Positions 1 through 6,152 of a stretch of 6,359 bases of DNA are shown one piece after another. This DNA comes from Legionellaceae bacterium (GTDB taxonomy: Bacteria > Pseudomonadota > Gammaproteobacteria > Legionellales > Legionellaceae). The notes under the pieces are model-generated. The model was given only the letters and a program-made list of their open reading frames with translations, was not told the DNA's origin and searched no databases. Location: positions 1 to 6,359 of the forward strand of contig DAIDLK010000058.1 in NCBI GenBank assembly GCA_027449525.1. Reading direction: 5' to 3'. The position numbers and the translations under genes are program-made. The number at the start of each line of letters is the position of its first letter. Positions within the stretch are counted from its first letter, which is position 1.

Positions 1-528
1 ATCAACATTAAAAAACTCAGCACCGCCTTCGCTAGATGCCGCAATTAAGTTGGGTGAAAAATACTCCACCGCACCAACCGTGTCGTGCATGTAACAACGG
101 TACGCGTGCGCTATTTCAGCCTGCAGGGTGAAGACCGCCTGTAATTTTGCATTGCGTAACGCCAACGCGCGGTGGTCAAGAATAAAATCTAATTCTGAAG
201 GAATTTCAGGCTTTGTGTAATCAATACTCGGCACCTCGTCAATTGGCACTTCGATGGTGATTAGTGGTTTAATTAACTCCACACCCAAATGAGAGCGTGG
301 GTTAAGGGCTACTTCAGCAACAACCGTTACCACCGAGCCAATTTGCAATGCGGTTAATTTATTCCATTCCAAGCGATCTTCAATGACAACCTGACTCAGG
401 CCTTTTCTATCACGTACTATTAAAAAATGCACTTTACCCAACGAGCGCATGGCATGTACCCAACCGCGAATACGCACTGACTCACCAACATGCTGAGCTA
501 ATGCTGTCGATAAACAACGTGGCTTCAT
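1..528 (-). CDS. aspS2: Archaeal-type aspartyl-tRNA synthetase (AspS2 class), N-terminal 176 residues, truncated by the window edge
   Basis: This enzyme attaches aspartate to tRNA(Asp) in the cytoplasm; many members of this subclass also charge tRNA(Asn). The frame is open from the ATG at 528 to position 1 with no stop. Residues about 15-90 form the anticodon-binding OB fold (RGWVHAMRSLGK, then a VRDRKGLSQVVIED strand pair). Residues 113-140 hold the LDHRALALRN segment that opens the class II catalytic domain, and residues 166-172 (SEGGAEF) match the conserved SEGG loop. The bacterial AspRS type has a different N-terminal layout, so this is the shorter archaeal/AspS2 form, usually about 430-440 residues; roughly the last 60% is outside the window. 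The start overlaps the stop of the upstream aminotransferase (ATGA), and GGTGA at 540-536 lies 7 bases before the ATG, so translation is probably coupled. AsnRS is a related alternative, but the SEGG loop favours AspRS. His25 and His80 occupy the positions linked to tRNA discrimination. Confidence 0.88.
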   Translation of the reverse strand, partial: MKPRCLSTALAQHVGESVRIRGWVHAMRSLGKVHFLIVRDRKGLSQVVIEDRLEWNKLTALQIGSVVTVVAEVALNPRSHLGVELIKPLITIEVPIDEVPSIDYTKPEIPSELDFILDHRALALRNAKLQAVFTLQAEIAHAYRCYMHDTVGAVEYFSPNLIAASSEGGAEFFNVD

Positions 529-1637
529 GAGGCAATCACCAACTGCTCAGACAACACGTCATGCAATGCCTCTACCACTCGAAGTTGATCAGCTTCAGTT
601 AAGTAAGGTGACATGGGTAAACTCATCACCCGCGCTGCCACGCGCTCGGTAACAGGAAACGTGCCAGAGTCGGGAAATAATTCTTTTATTAACGGCTGTT
701 GATGCAAGCCAATGGGATAATGCACGGCGGTTGGAATACTGCGCTCCTGTAGTGCCGCTTGCACCGCATCACGGGCATCCACTTCAATGGTGTATTGTGC
801 GTACACGCTGTGATTGCCCACTTTAATCACCGGTTTGCGAATAACGTCAGATAACAACATGTGGTAACGTGCCGCCACCGCTTCACGTAAGGCAATTTCT
901 TCGGGGAACAGCACTAATTTTTCTAGCAACACGGCTGCCTGTAGGGTATCAAGACGGCCATTAATGCCCAAACGGGTGTGGCAATAGCGTTGCGATTGCC
1001 CGTGAAGACGAATCTCACGTAAGCCTTCCGCCAGCGTATCATCGTTAGTGAAACAAGCCCCTGCGTCACCGTAGGCACCCAATGGCTTTGAAGGAAAAAA
1101 ACTGGTACACCCAATTGTTGATAATCCACCCGAGCGACGGCCAGCGTAGCTGGCACCAAAACTTTGTGCCGCATCTTCAATGACGGGTAAGTGGTAGCGT
1201 GCAGCCAACGCGTTTATTTCGTCAAAATCGGCACACTGACCGTATAAGCTAACGGGCATAATCACTTTGGTTTGATCGCTGATTGCCGCCTCCAGTAAGC
1301 TCACGTCCAGGTTGTAGGTCATTGGATCGATATCGACGAACACAGGTTTAGCGCCAAGACGTGTAATAACACCTACTGTTGCAAAAAAACTAAATGGCGA
1401 AGTGACCACCTCATCCCCAGGACCAACGCCTAAGGCCATTAAGGCCATCAGCAGCGCATCCGTGCCGTTGGCTACACCAATTGCATGCTTAACGCCCACA
1501 AAGCGCGCGAGCTCTGCTTCTAATTCCGCTACTTCAGGACCCATGATAAAAGCTGAATTGTCAATAATGCGGTTTATACGAGCGAGTAAGGGTTGTTTAA
1601 TCCGTTCCGACTGCGTTTTTAAATCAATAAATTGCAT
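525..1637 (-). CDS. WbpE-like DegT/DnrJ/EryC1/StrS family PLP-dependent sugar aminotransferase
   Basis: This is a fold-type I, PLP-dependent enzyme that moves an amino group, usually from glutamate, onto a keto-sugar nucleotide in the cytoplasm. The 370-residue length is normal for the family. Visible motifs are NGTDAL (57-62, cofactor phosphate binding), VIEDAAQSFGA (152-162, Asp155 for the pyridine nitrogen), SFFPSKPLGAYGD (179-191, Lys184 as the PLP Schiff-base lysine), GINGRLD (224-230) and AVHYPIG (304-310). From the opening MQFIDLKTQ through SLYGQCADFDEINA (130-143) to VMSLPMSPYL (337-346), the protein follows my memory of Pseudomonas WbpE closely. WbpE makes UDP-GlcNAc(3NH2)A for O-antigen. 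Function is therefore likely 3-amination of a UDP-hexuronate keto sugar, but no wbpA, wbpB or wbpD partner is in the window, so the substrate is inferred. I chose the ATG at 1637 over an in-frame TTG at 1643: TGGA at 1649-1646 sits 8 bases before the ATG and only 2 before the TTG, and family members begin at this Met. The stop overlaps aspS2 by 4 bases. Confidence 0.9.
   Translation of the reverse strand: MQFIDLKTQSERIKQPLLARINRIIDNSAFIMGPEVAELEAELARFVGVKHAIGVANGTDALLMALMALGVGPGDEVVTSPFSFFATVGVITRLGAKPVFVDIDPMTYNLDVSLLEAAISDQTKVIMPVSLYGQCADFDEINALAARYHLPVIEDAAQSFGASYAGRRSGGLSTIGCTSFFPSKPLGAYGDAGACFTNDDTLAEGLREIRLHGQSQRYCHTRLGINGRLDTLQAAVLLEKLVLFPEEIALREAVAARYHMLLSDVIRKPVIKVGNHSVYAQYTIEVDARDAVQAALQERSIPTAVHYPIGLHQQPLIKELFPDSGTFPVTERVAARVMSLPMSPYLTEADQLRVVEALHDVLSEQLVIAS
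536..540 (-). promoter_or_regulatory. Ribosome binding site of aspS2
   Basis: GGTGA on the minus strand lies 7 bases upstream of the ATG at 528, inside the last codons of the aminotransferase gene. It supports this ATG as the real start and re-initiation at the ATGA junction. Confidence 0.6.
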
Positions 1638-1667
1638 CAACAATGTCCATCGTTTGGGCGTTTTACG

Positions 1668-1696
1668 ATTATACTGACATCAATGCAACGAGGCAA
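1668..1696 (-). promoter_or_regulatory. Sigma-70-type promoter for the aminotransferase-aspS2 unit
   Basis: On the minus strand a consensus -10 box TATAAT (1673-1668) is preceded, after exactly 17 bases, by TTGCCT (1696-1691), which matches the -35 consensus at 4 of 6 positions. Transcription would begin near 1661, giving a leader of about 24 bases before the ATG at 1637. It lies wholly in the gap after the korB stop, so it marks the start of a second transcription unit. Confidence 0.72.
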
Positions 1697-1704
1697 ACGC
1701 GTAA

Positions 1705-2676
1705 TCAATCAATTTGCCAGCTGGCTTTCGTGCGATAGAGTGCGGGTAAATCAGCCGTAGTTTTTTTCAGTGCACCGGGTAAATGAAATACGGGACGTTC
1801 GCTTTGGTAATAGATACCCAACGGCACTGGGTAATCTGGGTGCTCTAGCTGGGCTAAACGCAGCGCCGCAAAATAATTACTAGGGTCATGCACGGCAAGA
1901 TTGCCAGCGCTGGCTGGTACACGCTGCAATCGCTCATCCAAAAGGCTGAGTCCCCACTGATTGTTAACACCAAACTGTAATGGTTGGCCGGCTCGCAGTA
2001 AAACGGTTTGCTCTGCTCGATGGGCTTTTAGCGCAAACGCATCAAACGCACCATGATTGAAAATATTACAATCTTGGTAAATCTCAATAAAGGCGGCACC
2101 CGGATGAGCGTGTGCTTGTCGAATTACCTCGGCAAGGTGCGCCGGATCTTTATCCACGGCACGCGCCACAAAACCACACCCAGCACCTATCGCGAGAGCT
2201 AGTGGGTTCATTGGTTGGCTTGCGACACCCTGCGGGGACGTTTTAGTAATTTGGCCTTTGGTTGAGGTCGGTGAGAATTGCCCTTTGGTTAAACCATAGA
2301 CTTGGTTATTAAACATTAAAATCGTTAAATTGACATTGCGCCGTAAACTATGAATTAAATGATTACCGCCAATACTCAGCGCGTCACCATCACCGGTGAT
2401 CACCCACACGCTTAAATCATCGCGCATTAATTGCAAGCCAGTTGCAACTGGCATAGCACGCCCATGAATGGTATGAAAGCCATAGGTGTTAAGGTAGTAT
2501 GGTAAGCGACCGGCACAACCAATGCCAGAAACGAATACATGTTGCTCGGGTGGTCGGCCTAACTCAGGTAAAACACGCTGCAGTGCCGCTAAAATAGCAT
2601 AATCACCGCAACCAGGGCACCAGCGTACCTCCGTTTTATTGGTGAAGTCATCACGCGTAAGGCTGGTATTAGACAT
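1705..2676 (-). CDS. korB: 2-oxoacid:ferredoxin oxidoreductase beta subunit, KorB type (probably 2-oxoglutarate)
   Basis: KorB binds thiamine diphosphate and an iron-sulfur cluster. With KorA it oxidatively decarboxylates a 2-oxoacid, probably 2-oxoglutarate, to the acyl-CoA while reducing ferredoxin. The sequence shows RWCPGCGDYAILAA (18-31), GIGCAGRLPYY (51-61), HGRA (71-74), the TPP motif TGDGDALSIGGNH (94-106), FNNQVYGLTKGQ (122-133) and YQDCNIFN (200-207). Cys20, Cys23, Cys54 and Cys203 are placed as the four [4Fe-4S] ligands of the family. The 323 residues are typical of, or slightly shorter than, two-subunit KorB proteins, and the C-terminal SWQID resembles the end of the mycobacterial one. 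The start overlaps the end of korA by 8 bases, with AGGTG 4 bases before the ATG, so the two subunits are probably made together. Pyruvate or a branched-chain 2-oxoacid remains a possible substrate; the class is sure, the substrate is not. Confidence 0.92.
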   Translation of the reverse strand: MSNTSLTRDDFTNKTEVRWCPGCGDYAILAALQRVLPELGRPPEQHVFVSGIGCAGRLPYYLNTYGFHTIHGRAMPVATGLQLMRDDLSVWVITGDGDALSIGGNHLIHSLRRNVNLTILMFNNQVYGLTKGQFSPTSTKGQITKTSPQGVASQPMNPLALAIGAGCGFVARAVDKDPAHLAEVIRQAHAHPGAAFIEIYQDCNIFNHGAFDAFALKAHRAEQTVLLRAGQPLQFGVNNQWGLSLLDERLQRVPASAGNLAVHDPSNYFAALRLAQLEHPDYPVPLGIYYQSERPVFHLPGALKKTTADLPALYRTKASWQID

Positions 2677-4480
2677 GTTGCACCTGCTCTTTTATTGCCA
2701 TGATCAATCGTTCAGTACTAAACGGCTGACCGTTACATTGATGAATAGCTTTTGCATCAACTAAATACTGGCTGCGAATAAGGTGCACTAATTGGCCAGT
2801 ATTTAGTTCGGCAACCAACACGTGATCAAAAGCACGAAATAAAGGAGCTAAATCGCGCGGTAAAGGATGCAGATGGCGCAAATGCAGTAGTGCTACCGGC
2901 AACCCATCGGCGCAACTACGCTCAACAGTGGCTAACAAGCTACCATACGTGCTACCCCATCCGATGAGTAATACCGATGCATCAACCTGACCCTCGAGGG
3001 TTACTGGCGGAAAATCTTGCGCAACATTAGCAATTTTTTCTGTGCGCAAAGCAACCATATGTTGATGGTTTTGTGCATCATAGCTAATTCGTCCCTCGTC
3101 ACCCTGCTTTTCTAAGCCACCCACCTGATGAATGCCGGCAGCCGTTCCTGGAGGGTTCCAACTACGACCAAGCCAAGGTTCGCGAGCAAACGGTTTCGGG
3201 AAGCGATGATAAATAATTTCAGGCAAATGGAGTGAGGCTGGATCCGGTATCAACCAAGGTTCAGCTGCATTAGCAACGTACGCGTCCATCAGGACGATCA
3301 CCGGTGTCATGAATTTCACCGCTATACAAAACGCCTCAAGGATCGTCGCAAAACAGTCAGCTGGTGAGCGCGCCGCGAGCACCGGCAACGGCGCCTCGCC
3401 ATGCCGACCGTATAACGCATGATTTAAATCACTTTGCCCGGTCTTCGTCGGCATGCCGGTCGACGCCCCGGCTCGTTGCACATCGATGACCACCAAAGGC
3501 AGCTCTGTAATGACAGCTAACCCCAACCCCTCACTTTTTAAATCTAATCCTGGCCCTGAAGTACATGTGAGCGCGAACTGGCCACCGAACGCTGCACCAA
3601 TGCAAGCACAGACGGCCGCAATTTCATCCTCAGCTTGAAATAAGGTCACCCCAAAATCGGCTAATTTAACGCATTCATGCAAAATAGCCGAAGCAGGTGT
3701 AATAGGGTAACCTGAAACGAGACATGGCGTTCCAGTAGCCGTGGCTAATGTTGCAACCGCCATTGCAACCGCTTCAACCCCAGTAATTTGACGGTAGTCG
3801 CCCGGCACACGTTGCATCGTACCTAGTTGATAAGGCCGCCTCGATAACTCCAAGGTAAGCGCGTAATTATAACCAGCCATCAATGCACGGCGATTACCCT
3901 CTTGCACCATCGGCGCGTGCTTAAATTTTTTATCGATAAACGCTAGGGTTTGCTCGAGCGGCAAATCAAATAACCACATGATGACGCCCAACACATAAAA
4001 ATTTTTGGCTTTTTTTGCTTGCGGCTGCGTTAAGGAGAGCCCCTCGAGTGCGCGCAAGGTGTTACTAATTAATGGGATGCGCAGTAGATGATACTGTTCA
4101 GCAACATCCGTGAGAAGTTGTGGCGAACAGCCTGCTTTTTCCCACTCTTTGGTCCCCATGCTGTCTTCATTCAACACCAGCAATCCGCCGTGATTCAAAT
4201 ACGGCAACGCTTGTCGCAAAGCAGCTGGATTAAGTGCCACCAACACATCCAATGACTCTCCGGCGGTAAACAAGGCTTTGTCAGCCATAGCCAACTGGAA
4301 ACCGGATACTCCGGCAATCGTACCGATTGGCGCACGAATTTCTGCTGGAAAATCAGGCAACGTCCGCACATCACGCCCCGCCAAAGCAGCTGTTATAGTG
4401 AGTTGTTCCCCAACCAATTGTACGCCATCGCCCGAATCACCGGTAAAGCGGATAACAAGGGTATCAGATCGAGCTGGCAT
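2669..4480 (-). CDS. korA: 2-oxoacid:ferredoxin oxidoreductase alpha subunit with fused gamma domain, KorA type
   Basis: KorA is the large subunit of the two-subunit cytoplasmic enzyme completed by KorB. Residues 8-200 are the gamma domain (IRFTGDSGDGVQLVGEQLT at 10-28, FPAEIRAPIGT at 44-54, KNFYVLGVIMWLF at 159-171). Residues about 235-410 are the pyrimidine-binding alpha domain (SGYPITPASAILH at 256-268, QAEDEIAAV at 282-290, TSGPGLDLKSEGLGLA at 307-322, and the signature RAGASTGMPTKTGQSDL at 336-352). A family-typical linker with IHQVGGLEKQ (450-459) leads to the C-terminal transketolase-like domain (about 500-600). The 603-residue gamma-alpha fusion is the arrangement seen in KorA of aerobes such as mycobacteria and halophilic archaea. 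There is no CxxCxxC ferredoxin-like motif, so no delta subunit is fused. The start overlaps the recO end by 17 bases and has its own Shine-Dalgarno sequence. The 2-oxoglutarate preference is inferred from overall resemblance. Confidence 0.92.
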   Translation of the reverse strand: MPARSDTLVIRFTGDSGDGVQLVGEQLTITAALAGRDVRTLPDFPAEIRAPIGTIAGVSGFQLAMADKALFTAGESLDVLVALNPAALRQALPYLNHGGLLVLNEDSMGTKEWEKAGCSPQLLTDVAEQYHLLRIPLISNTLRALEGLSLTQPQAKKAKNFYVLGVIMWLFDLPLEQTLAFIDKKFKHAPMVQEGNRRALMAGYNYALTLELSRRPYQLGTMQRVPGDYRQITGVEAVAMAVATLATATGTPCLVSGYPITPASAILHECVKLADFGVTLFQAEDEIAAVCACIGAAFGGQFALTCTSGPGLDLKSEGLGLAVITELPLVVIDVQRAGASTGMPTKTGQSDLNHALYGRHGEAPLPVLAARSPADCFATILEAFCIAVKFMTPVIVLMDAYVANAAEPWLIPDPASLHLPEIIYHRFPKPFAREPWLGRSWNPPGTAAGIHQVGGLEKQGDEGRISYDAQNHQHMVALRTEKIANVAQDFPPVTLEGQVDASVLLIGWGSTYGSLLATVERSCADGLPVALLHLRHLHPLPRDLAPLFRAFDHVLVAELNTGQLVHLIRSQYLVDAKAIHQCNGQPFSTERLIMAIKEQVQHV

Positions 4481-5204
4481 CAGGGTGGCCCTCAGAAGTA
4501 ACGTGCAGTGAACTAGCTATAGAGTAGCGGTATAAGCGACGTGAATGCAACTCAATGCCTGGCAGCAGGTAGTCTATGGCCGCTCGCATAATTCGTTTTG
4601 CACTCTGTAGCACCTGCGGACAGTTTAATTGGTCCTGCGCAATCGCCAACAAATGCGCGCCACAAAATCCCTCGTTCGCCAACACAAAACCAATCGCAGG
4701 AACCAATGCGTACCGTGCTTCCGGCTGAATGGGACTTGAGTCATCTCCGGTCTTGGCAAATGAAACTAATAACCCAGATGCTAGTAACAATTGCCACTCA
4801 AAACGACGCAACAGCGCTTCTAGTGCCAAGGGATTTGGTAAGTTTTGCAAGGCCTGAAGCGTCTGTTCGTAACAAGTAAATACCGCAGGCTCTGGCTGAT
4901 TGGGCGGTAACGCATGATAAATCAATTCATTGAGATAAAAACCGGCCAACACATAACGACCGCTTAGCGAAAGTGACGCTGCCAACGGCTCAATTTGGCG
5001 TAAATAGGCCCCATAGCTGCGCACATCCATGCTCCACCATAGCGAGGTGAAAGGGAGGACTAGCTCATTTTTTTTCAGTAAACGGCTTCCTTGCATTCGC
5101 GCACGCACAACACCATGATCGCGAGTGAACAAGGTAAGCCACAGTGCGTGCTCGGCAACGCGCCGCTTATGAACTAACCAACCGCTCGCTTCTTCAATGA
5201 TCAT
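4464..5204 (-). CDS. recO: DNA repair protein RecO
   Basis: RecO acts in the RecF pathway: it binds SSB and single-stranded DNA and, with RecR, loads RecA at gaps. The 246-residue length is normal. Residues 8-78 form the N-terminal OB fold (GWLVHKRRVAEHALWLTLFTR at 8-28 in family register, then the basic GVVRARMQGSRLLKK at 31-45). The helical domain follows with FYLNELIYHALP (89-100), LEALLRRFEWQLLLASGL (128-145) and the C-terminal LQSAKRIMRAAIDYLLPG (199-216) plus LHSRRLYR (219-226). No CxxC zinc-binding pairs are present, as in the enterobacterial protein. It starts 11 bases inside the end of era, the classic era-recO order, and its own end overlaps korA by 17 bases. In many gammaproteobacteria pdxJ comes next; here korA does. 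The ATG at 5204 lacks a well-spaced Shine-Dalgarno sequence (GGGG ends 2 bases before it), so coupling to era translation is likely. Confidence 0.93.
   Translation of the reverse strand: MIIEEASGWLVHKRRVAEHALWLTLFTRDHGVVRARMQGSRLLKKNELVLPFTSLWWSMDVRSYGAYLRQIEPLAASLSLSGRYVLAGFYLNELIYHALPPNQPEPAVFTCYEQTLQALQNLPNPLALEALLRRFEWQLLLASGLLVSFAKTGDDSSPIQPEARYALVPAIGFVLANEGFCGAHLLAIAQDQLNCPQVLQSAKRIMRAAIDYLLPGIELHSRRLYRYSIASSLHVTSEGHPDASSI
4489..4493 (-). promoter_or_regulatory. Ribosome binding site of korA
   Basis: GAGGG on the minus strand sits 8 bases before the korA ATG at 4480, inside the recO coding end. It supports this start and shows korA can be initiated in a different frame while recO is still being translated. 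Confidence 0.65.
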
Positions 5205-6093
5205 AGCCCCATTGCTTTAAAGTACGTTCATCGTTAGACCAACCCGATTTTACCTTACACCAGCAACGCAAAAAGACGCGTTTACCCAAGAGTTTTTCCA
5301 TGTCTAAACGTGCACTACTTGCGATTGCCTTTAATTTAGCGCCTTTTTCACCAATCATCATGCGTTTATGGCTGCTCTTTTCCACCCAAATTAGCGCATG
5401 AATACGCACTAAATCATCCTCTTCTTGGTACGCCTCGATTTCAACCGTCGTCGAATAAGGTAGTTCCTCTCCAAACATACGAAATACTTTTTCACGCACC
5501 AATTCTGCGCACAAAAACCGCACCGATCGGTCGGTTAATTGATCGCTAGAAAATAAATGCGGACCAGACGGCAGCAAAGGCTGTAAAAAAGTCTCTAAAT
5601 TAACCACTTGATCACCGCTTTTAGCGGACAACGGAATCATTGCCGCAAAGGCGTACCACTCGCTCATGCGCTGCAAAAGCGGCAACAATGCATTTTTATC
5701 AACTAGTTTATCCACTTTATTGAGCACTAAGCAACAAGGTACGGTGACTTGAGGTAATAATTTGAATACCTCCTCATCGTCATCCGTCCAACGCGTAGCA
5801 TCGATCACCACGACGACAATATCCACATCGCGTAACACACTTAATGCCGATTGGTTCATGAGGCGATTCAAGCTATTCACTTCACGCTGGTGCAGCCCTG
5901 GTGTATCGACATAAATAGTCTGATAATTGCCGACCGTGTGAATCCCTAAAATAGTGTGCCGCGTCGTTTGCGGTTTCCGCGACGTAATGCTCACTTTTTG
6001 TTGCACTAATCGATTCAATAAGGTCGATTTACCAACGTTTGGTCGACCAATGATCGCCACATAACCACACTGCGTTGTTGTCTCGTTTGTCAT
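5194..6093 (-). CDS. era: GTPase Era
   Basis: Era is an essential Ras-like GTPase with a KH RNA-binding domain. It binds the 3' end of 16S rRNA and helps mature the 30S subunit, in the cytoplasm and loosely at the membrane. All G motifs are visible: G1 GRPNVGKS (16-23), G2 TTRH (43-46), G3 DTPG (63-66), G4 NKVD (125-128) and G5 SAK (156-158). The C-terminal KH domain (about 195-280) contains the loop IGEKGAKLKAI (247-257), with GxxG as Gly248-Glu-Lys-Gly251. The 299 residues match the usual 295-305. The start is the ATG at 6093, with AAGAGA 8 bases upstream. rnc, the common upstream neighbour, is absent; a divergent pilin gene begins 46 bases away. Era appears to be the first gene of the era-recO-korA-korB chain. 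Confidence 0.97.
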   Translation of the reverse strand: MTNETTTQCGYVAIIGRPNVGKSTLLNRLVQQKVSITSRKPQTTRHTILGIHTVGNYQTIYVDTPGLHQREVNSLNRLMNQSALSVLRDVDIVVVVIDATRWTDDDEEVFKLLPQVTVPCCLVLNKVDKLVDKNALLPLLQRMSEWYAFAAMIPLSAKSGDQVVNLETFLQPLLPSGPHLFSSDQLTDRSVRFLCAELVREKVFRMFGEELPYSTTVEIEAYQEEDDLVRIHALIWVEKSSHKRMMIGEKGAKLKAIASSARLDMEKLLGKRVFLRCWCKVKSGWSNDERTLKQWGYDH

Positions 6094-6101
6094 TTATTGC
6101 G

Positions 6102-6107
6102 TCTCTT
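6102..6107 (-). promoter_or_regulatory. Ribosome binding site of era
   Basis: AAGAGA on the minus strand is a partial Shine-Dalgarno sequence, 8 bases from the ATG at 6093. It supports that start. Confidence 0.5.
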
Positions 6108-6124
6108 GAATTGATTTTTCACCC

Positions 6125-6152
6125 ATTTTAGTTAAACTAATGCCCATGGAAA
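6125..6152 (-). promoter_or_regulatory. Possible promoter of the era-recO-korAB chain
   Basis: On the minus strand TAAAAT (6130-6125, 5 of 6 to the -10 consensus) follows TTTCCA (6152-6147, 4 of 6 to the -35 consensus) after 16 bases. Transcription would start near 6118, about 25 bases before the era ATG. The -35 box overlaps the first codons of the divergent pilin gene. The AT-rich setting makes a chance match possible, but some promoter is needed here because the neighbour is divergent. Confidence 0.4.

Noticed and set aside
923..1180. Minus-strand open frame of 85 codons
   Set aside because: It lies wholly inside the aminotransferase gene in another frame and encodes nothing I recognise; the overlapping gene has complete family motifs.
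1637..1643. TTG start at 1643 for the aminotransferase
   Set aside because: It adds only two residues, its spacing to TGGA is too short at 2 bases, and the family begins at the Met encoded at 1637.
1651..1699. Inverted repeat CGTTTG / CAAACG (1651-1656 and 1694-1699) flanking the promoter, as a possible operator or terminator
   Set aside because: The arms are only 6 bases long and 37 apart, with no T-run; this is easily expected by chance.
3453..3638. Plus-strand open frame opposite korA, and similar ones at 1402-1677, 4278-4511 and 4598-4879
   Set aside because: All are antisense to well-supported genes, lack family features or convincing ribosome binding sites, and have the Ala/Ser/Pro-rich makeup typical of antisense frames.
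4481..4600. Possible internal korA promoter inside the recO end
   Set aside because: The best -10-like boxes (TATACC, TATAGC) have poor spacing to any -35-like box, so I could not support one.
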